The notes under the pieces are model-generated. The model did not search any database. It saw only the letters and a program-made list of their open reading frames with translations, and had not been told where the DNA came from. Positions 60,747 to 64,000 of a stretch of DNA of 64,000 bases are shown piece after piece (the first letter of the stretch is position 1; the number at the start of each line of letters is the position of its first letter). The translations under genes and the position numbers were made by a program. The DNA lies in assembly GCF_900156065.1 (NCBI RefSeq), contig NZ_FTNF01000002.1, forward strand, positions 434,001-498,000, in the 5' to 3' direction. The DNA comes from Micromonospora avicenniae (lineage in GTDB: Bacteria > Actinomycetota > Actinomycetes > Mycobacteriales > Micromonosporaceae).

Positions 60747-63209
60747 TCACCGCTGCGCGGCCCAGAGCAGGGCGCGCCCGAACTGCGCCTGCAGACCCTT
60801 CGGGTGCAGGCGGAACGTCGGGTCGGTGCCGAAGAGCACCACCCCGTTGCCGGCGGTGGAGACCCCACGGACGATGCTGGCCCGGTCGGCCGCCGCGGAC
60901 TGGCCGCCGGCGCCCTCGGTCACCCACCAGCCGGAGAGCAGCGGGTCGGAAGCGTACGACTGCTCGACTGTCACTCCGGAGCCCAGACCGGTGAACCACA
61001 CCGGCTGGCTGATGAACGAATGGTCGGCCGCACCGGCGCTCACCGGGCCGCCGGCGTTGACCACGTTGGCCACCCCGCTGGCCAGGCTCGGTCCGGCGGT
61101 GGCGGTCACCGTGAGCAGGCCGGCGGCGTTACTGAAGCCGGCCCCGGGCGTACCCAGGCCGACCACGCCACCGCCACGGGCGAGGAAGGCGTCCAGGGCT
61201 GCCCGGTTCTCCGCCGACAGGTTCGCCAGGTTGACGTTGCCGGCCACGACCAGCACGTCGACGTCCGCGGTGAGGGTCGTGCCGAGCGTGCTCGCGGTCA
61301 GGGCACGGGCCGCGAAACCGAGCTCGGCCAGGGTGTCCCGCTCCTCGACCGTGCCGAGGTAGCCGACGACGACCTCGTCCAGCCGGGTCCCCTGCCAGCG
61401 CTTCGGCGCCGGTTGGAAGGTCACGCCGTGGGCGCGTACCTCGGCGCGGGCCAGCTTCCGGTTGCCCGGCGTGCCGGGTACGACCACCGACCCGTCGGCG
61501 AGGCGGTGCACCGCGACACCCTTGCCCAGCAGCGAGTTGACCACGAGCAGATCGGCGGCGTCGCGCAGGTCGAGGCGCAGGTCACCGTCGCCGGGCGGAA
61601 GGAACCCCTCGGCCACCCCGTCGTACGTCCGCTCCAGGCGCACGTCGGGCAGCTCGTCCCAGAGGGTGTCCACCGTGGCGCCCCACGTCAGCCCCTGACT
61701 CCAGGCGGCCGGGCCGGCGTAGAGGTCGTCCACCCGCTCGGTGATGTCGGCGCCCGGCTCCAGCAGCGAGTTGACCAGGCCACGCTTGGGCTGGTGCAGG
61801 TCGACCACGTACGAGCCGGCCGCGTAGCGCCTTCCGTCCGCGGTGAACGCCTTCTTCGCCCGCCACACCCGGCCGCCGCTGCCGATCAGCAGGTCGACGA
61901 GGCGGGCGGCGGCGGGCTCGGACCGCTGGCCGGTCCCGCTGGGGATGACGTATGCGCGGGGGAAGGTGGTGCGGTAGTCGTCCTCGGGGCCCCAGCCCGG
62001 CACGTACCCGTCGGGGATGTCGCGCAGCGGCTCACCGGCCCAGCCACGCCGGTAGACCTCCGCCTGGTCGTGCAGCACCTCCGCCCGGTGCTCCTGGATG
62101 TACCGCAGCGACGTCCGGATCGCCACCTCGTGGACGTCGGTGTTGATGCGGGAGCGGCGCAGCCGCTCCTCGGGCGTGAGGTCGCTGCCCCGGGGGTTCA
62201 GTGGCGCCTCGATCGTGTACGGGATGCTGCTCTGCAGCATGGCGAAGGACGGCACGTAGATCGGCGGGAAGTCGTCCCACACGCCCGGCTCGTCGTCACG
62301 GAACGGGATCCGGGCCCGCTGGGTCTCGGCGTACCCGAGGTCGCGCAGGCCCTGCTCGATCGCCAGCGCATTCGGCAGACCGTGCTTGATGTACAGGTCG
62401 TACTCGTTGTTGACGTTGTGCGGCGGCGTGCTGGGGTGCAGCAGCGTCGGGTTGACGTAGCCGTGCAGGTCGAGTGTGATGATCGGCTTCGTGTCGACGA
62501 TCAGCTCGCGGATGAGGTTCGTCTCCGGCTGCGACACGGTCGTGAGGTCACGGTTCAGGTCGTACCCCGCGGCGTTGGCCCGGGTGCCGGCCACCCGGCC
62601 GTCCGGATTGGAGGTGATGTTGAAGACCAGCCGGTTGCGCTCCAGCAGCCTCGTCACCTCGGGGCTGGTGTCCGTGGCCAGGTCCTCGATCACCCGCAGC
62701 GCAGCGTCGGTGCCCTCCCACTCGTTGCCGTGGATGTTGGCGTTGACGAACAGCGGGGTCTTGTAGCCGGCGAGCAGCGCCGGGTCCTGCCGGGCACGGA
62801 CCGGCTCGTCCTCGATGCGGCGCTTCCAGATCTCCTGCTGACGAGCTTCGGCGCGGGTCTCCGGCGCGGTCACCGTGACCGCGTACAGGTCGTGGCCGCC
62901 GGCGGACTTCCCGGCCACCCGGGCGGAGACCCGACGACTGGCGGTCTGCAGGGCGTTGAGCTTCGGCGCGATGTCGTCGTACGCGATGACGCCGATCGGG
63001 ATGGAGGCGTCCGCCGGGTTGTCGGGCCAGACCGGCAGAACGCTCTGCCGGGGATAGCCCGGGATGTGGGACAGGTCGGGGGCGGCCGGTGGCACCGCCG
63101 GCAGCGCCGAGGCGGCGGCCGGCGCGGTCAGCGCCGCCGTGGAGAGGACCGCGGTGGTCACCGCCGTGGCGGTGAGCCGGGGAAGGATTCTGCGTACCGA
63201 CAAGGACAC
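60747..63209 (-). CDS. Secreted M14 family zinc carboxypeptidase
   Basis: An 820-aa exported protein. A signal peptide ends near residue 34 (PAAASA). The M14 zinc ligands are H160 and E163 (IHGNEWEG) and H249 (LDLHG); SNPDGR and YDLNRD supply the substrate-binding Arg and Asn-Arg, and TIEAPL the catalytic Glu. Beyond about residue 420 lies a long C-terminal extension of some 400 residues with Rossmann-like pattern (VDVLVVAGNVNLANLSAENRAALDAFLARGGGVVGLG), which is not part of the peptidase. GTG start behind ACAGGAGAC. The transcript starts about 190 bases upstream and carries a leader-peptide ORF. Confidence 0.9.
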   Translation of the reverse strand: MSLSVRRILPRLTATAVTTAVLSTAALTAPAAASALPAVPPAAPDLSHIPGYPRQSVLPVWPDNPADASIPIGVIAYDDIAPKLNALQTASRRVSARVAGKSAGGHDLYAVTVTAPETRAEARQQEIWKRRIEDEPVRARQDPALLAGYKTPLFVNANIHGNEWEGTDAALRVIEDLATDTSPEVTRLLERNRLVFNITSNPDGRVAGTRANAAGYDLNRDLTTVSQPETNLIRELIVDTKPIITLDLHGYVNPTLLHPSTPPHNVNNEYDLYIKHGLPNALAIEQGLRDLGYAETQRARIPFRDDEPGVWDDFPPIYVPSFAMLQSSIPYTIEAPLNPRGSDLTPEERLRRSRINTDVHEVAIRTSLRYIQEHRAEVLHDQAEVYRRGWAGEPLRDIPDGYVPGWGPEDDYRTTFPRAYVIPSGTGQRSEPAAARLVDLLIGSGGRVWRAKKAFTADGRRYAAGSYVVDLHQPKRGLVNSLLEPGADITERVDDLYAGPAAWSQGLTWGATVDTLWDELPDVRLERTYDGVAEGFLPPGDGDLRLDLRDAADLLVVNSLLGKGVAVHRLADGSVVVPGTPGNRKLARAEVRAHGVTFQPAPKRWQGTRLDEVVVGYLGTVEERDTLAELGFAARALTASTLGTTLTADVDVLVVAGNVNLANLSAENRAALDAFLARGGGVVGLGTPGAGFSNAAGLLTVTATAGPSLASGVANVVNAGGPVSAGAADHSFISQPVWFTGLGSGVTVEQSYASDPLLSGWWVTEGAGGQSAAADRASIVRGVSTAGNGVVLFGTDPTFRLHPKGLQAQFGRALLWAAQR

Positions 63210-63317
63210 GTCTCCTGTCTGGAGGCGGGGGTGCGCGCAGGCGGACGCACCGCAGGGCCGGAGACCTGCGGAGTCGGGATATCGCCAGCAGCGTGCGAGG
63301 AAGGGTGGAACCCGGCG

Positions 63318-63398
63318 TCAGAGGGAGCGTCGACAGGCGGCGCTGGCGACGCGCAGGAGGTCGATGTGACCCCGCTTCGTCAGGTGAACGCTTCGCAC
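63318..63398 (-). CDS. Putative leaderless leader peptide (26 aa, Cys near the end)
   Basis: A short GTG-started ORF, RSVHLTKRGHIDLLRVASAA then CRRSL. The HIDLLRVASAxC pattern is that of small actinobacterial leader peptides found upstream of sulfur and other metabolic genes, several of which act as cysteine-responsive attenuators in mycobacteria. The GTG sits 8 bases after the predicted -10, so transcription would begin at the start codon itself. It precedes the M14 peptidase by 108 bases, in which a hairpin (CCGCAGG with CCTGCGG) can form. Confidence 0.7.
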   Translation of the reverse strand: MRSVHLTKRGHIDLLRVASAACRRSL

Positions 63399-63405
63399 GT
63401 AACAG

Positions 63406-63434
63406 ATCTTCGATGTCTCACGGCGTGCTGTCAA
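63406..63434 (-). promoter_or_regulatory. Promoter of the leader peptide and M14 peptidase
   Basis: On the minus strand TTGACA (63434-63429) is followed after 17 bases by GAAGAT (63411-63406). The -35 is consensus and the -10 matches the form used repeatedly in this window. The start would be at or near 63398. Confidence 0.7.
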
Positions 63435-63481
63435 CCGGCACACGGAACGTGAAGTGTGGCGCGGGACACCACCGGCCGCGG

Positions 63482-64000
63482 TCAGGCAATCGCGGCCAGG
63501 TGGGCGGTGTCGTTGACCAACCGGACCGCCACCCCGCCGTCCGGCCACAGGTCCACCACGGAGATGCCGGCCGCGTCGAGGTAGAGCCGGTGCAGGAAGG
63601 CGTCGCCGGCCGCGAGCGCGTCGCGCAACATCAACTTGATCGGCGAGACGTGCGAGACCACCACAACGGTCTCCCGGGGGTACGCCTCGCAGAGCGCCGC
63701 CACCGCCCGGCCGGCCCGCTCGGCGACCTGGACGAAGGACTCCCCGTCCGGCGGCGCGACGGCGGTCGAGGCGAGCCAGGCGTCCAACTCCCCCGGCCAG
63801 CCCTCGCGCACCTCGGCGAACGTACGTCCCTCCCAGGCGCCGAAGTCGCACTCGATGAGGTCGTCCTCGCGGCGCACCGGCACACCACCGAGCGCCTCGG
63901 CGATCGCCGCCGCGGTCGCCGTACACCGGGACAGCGGCGAGCTGACCACGGCGGCCGCGCCCGGCGCCAGCGCGGCCACCCGGGCGGCGGTGGCCCGGAT
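63482..64000 (-). CDS. Histidine phosphatase domain, cut by window edge (probable RNase H/acid phosphatase C-terminal part)
   Basis: The frame is open to the right edge, so the start lies outside the window. The visible 172 residues include VSSPLSRCTATAAAIA, DLIECDFGAWEGRTFAEV (catalytic acid region), VVVVSHVSPIKLML with the second catalytic His, and DGGVAVRLVNDTAHL at the end. This is a phosphoglycerate mutase-like phosphatase. The sequence resembles the C-terminal half of the actinobacterial bifunctional RNase HI/acid phosphatase (Rv2228c type), but the RNase H domain and the RHG motif cannot be seen here. Confidence 0.82.
   Translation of the reverse strand: MRATAARVAALAPGAAAVVSSPLSRCTATAAAIAEALGGVPVRREDDLIECDFGAWEGRTFAEVREGWPGELDAWLASTAVAPPDGESFVQVAERAGRAVAALCEAYPRETVVVVSHVSPIKLMLRDALAAGDAFLHRLYLDAAGISVVDLWPDGGVAVRLVNDTAHLAAIA

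Noticed and set aside
60411..63452. 1013-codon plus-strand frame opposite the M14 carboxypeptidase
   Set aside because: The peptidase has zinc ligands and a signal peptide; the antisense product is Arg/Gly/Val-biased only.

Overview
The window is a GC-rich (about 70% or more) actinobacterial chromosome segment. Gene content, abundant GTG starts, many leaderless-looking promoters and a GlnR/GlnE nitrogen circuit suggest Micromonospora or a close relative. The genus is an inference from remembered gene content, not a database match. Nothing looks like a prophage, integron, CRISPR array or large biosynthetic cluster, and no tRNA gene was seen.

Region by region. 1-5.4 kb: the 3' end of lpd, a two-lipoyl-domain E2 acyltransferase, an SDR/TetR divergent pair with two operator palindromes, and an LtrA-type membrane protein. 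5.4-12.7 kb: a heptanucleotide tandem repeat, an F420-type oxidoreductase, a small membrane protein plus an unusual metzincin, a MerR/aldo-keto reductase pair, a TIGR01777 epimerase and a secreted PHB-depolymerase-like esterase. 12.8-24.7 kb: two large membrane proteins, lipB and lipA (lipoate assembly, matching the E2 upstream), an ammonia-type nadE, an ECF sigma factor with a membrane partner, and an aspartyl-tRNA synthetase behind an apparent translational T-box. 24.9-38.5 kb: glnA with a GlnR box, a PadR pair, two MptB-like mannosyltransferases, a membrane protein, glnE, a GATase, an LD-carboxypeptidase and a virginiamycin-B-lyase-like propeller. 38.6-53.7 kb: a secreted small protein, a 1117-aa NACHT NTPase preceded by a WYL regulator (candidate defence locus), glnA2, glutamine-dependent nadE, panB, npdG, an RNB nuclease, an H1-like basic protein, NUDIX, VOC and FBP proteins. 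53.7-64 kb: a lower-GC patch with a truncated VOC gene and an RraB-like gene between two copies of the rnpB 3' end, then rnpB, TauE, a divergent MFS/MarR pair with twin operators, a MctP-type symporter pair, an M14 carboxypeptidase behind a leader-peptide ORF, and a truncated histidine phosphatase.

Together the genes cover lipoylation of 2-oxoacid dehydrogenases, nitrogen assimilation with adenylylation control, NAD and pantothenate synthesis, and envelope glycan assembly. The main non-coding observations are: seven intergenic palindromes in at least three sequence families, two of which donate the stop codon of the adjoining gene; a T-box whose specifier reads as GAC; a leaderless cysteine-containing leader peptide ahead of the M14 peptidase; the rnpB 3'-end duplication; and four well-formed regulator operators.
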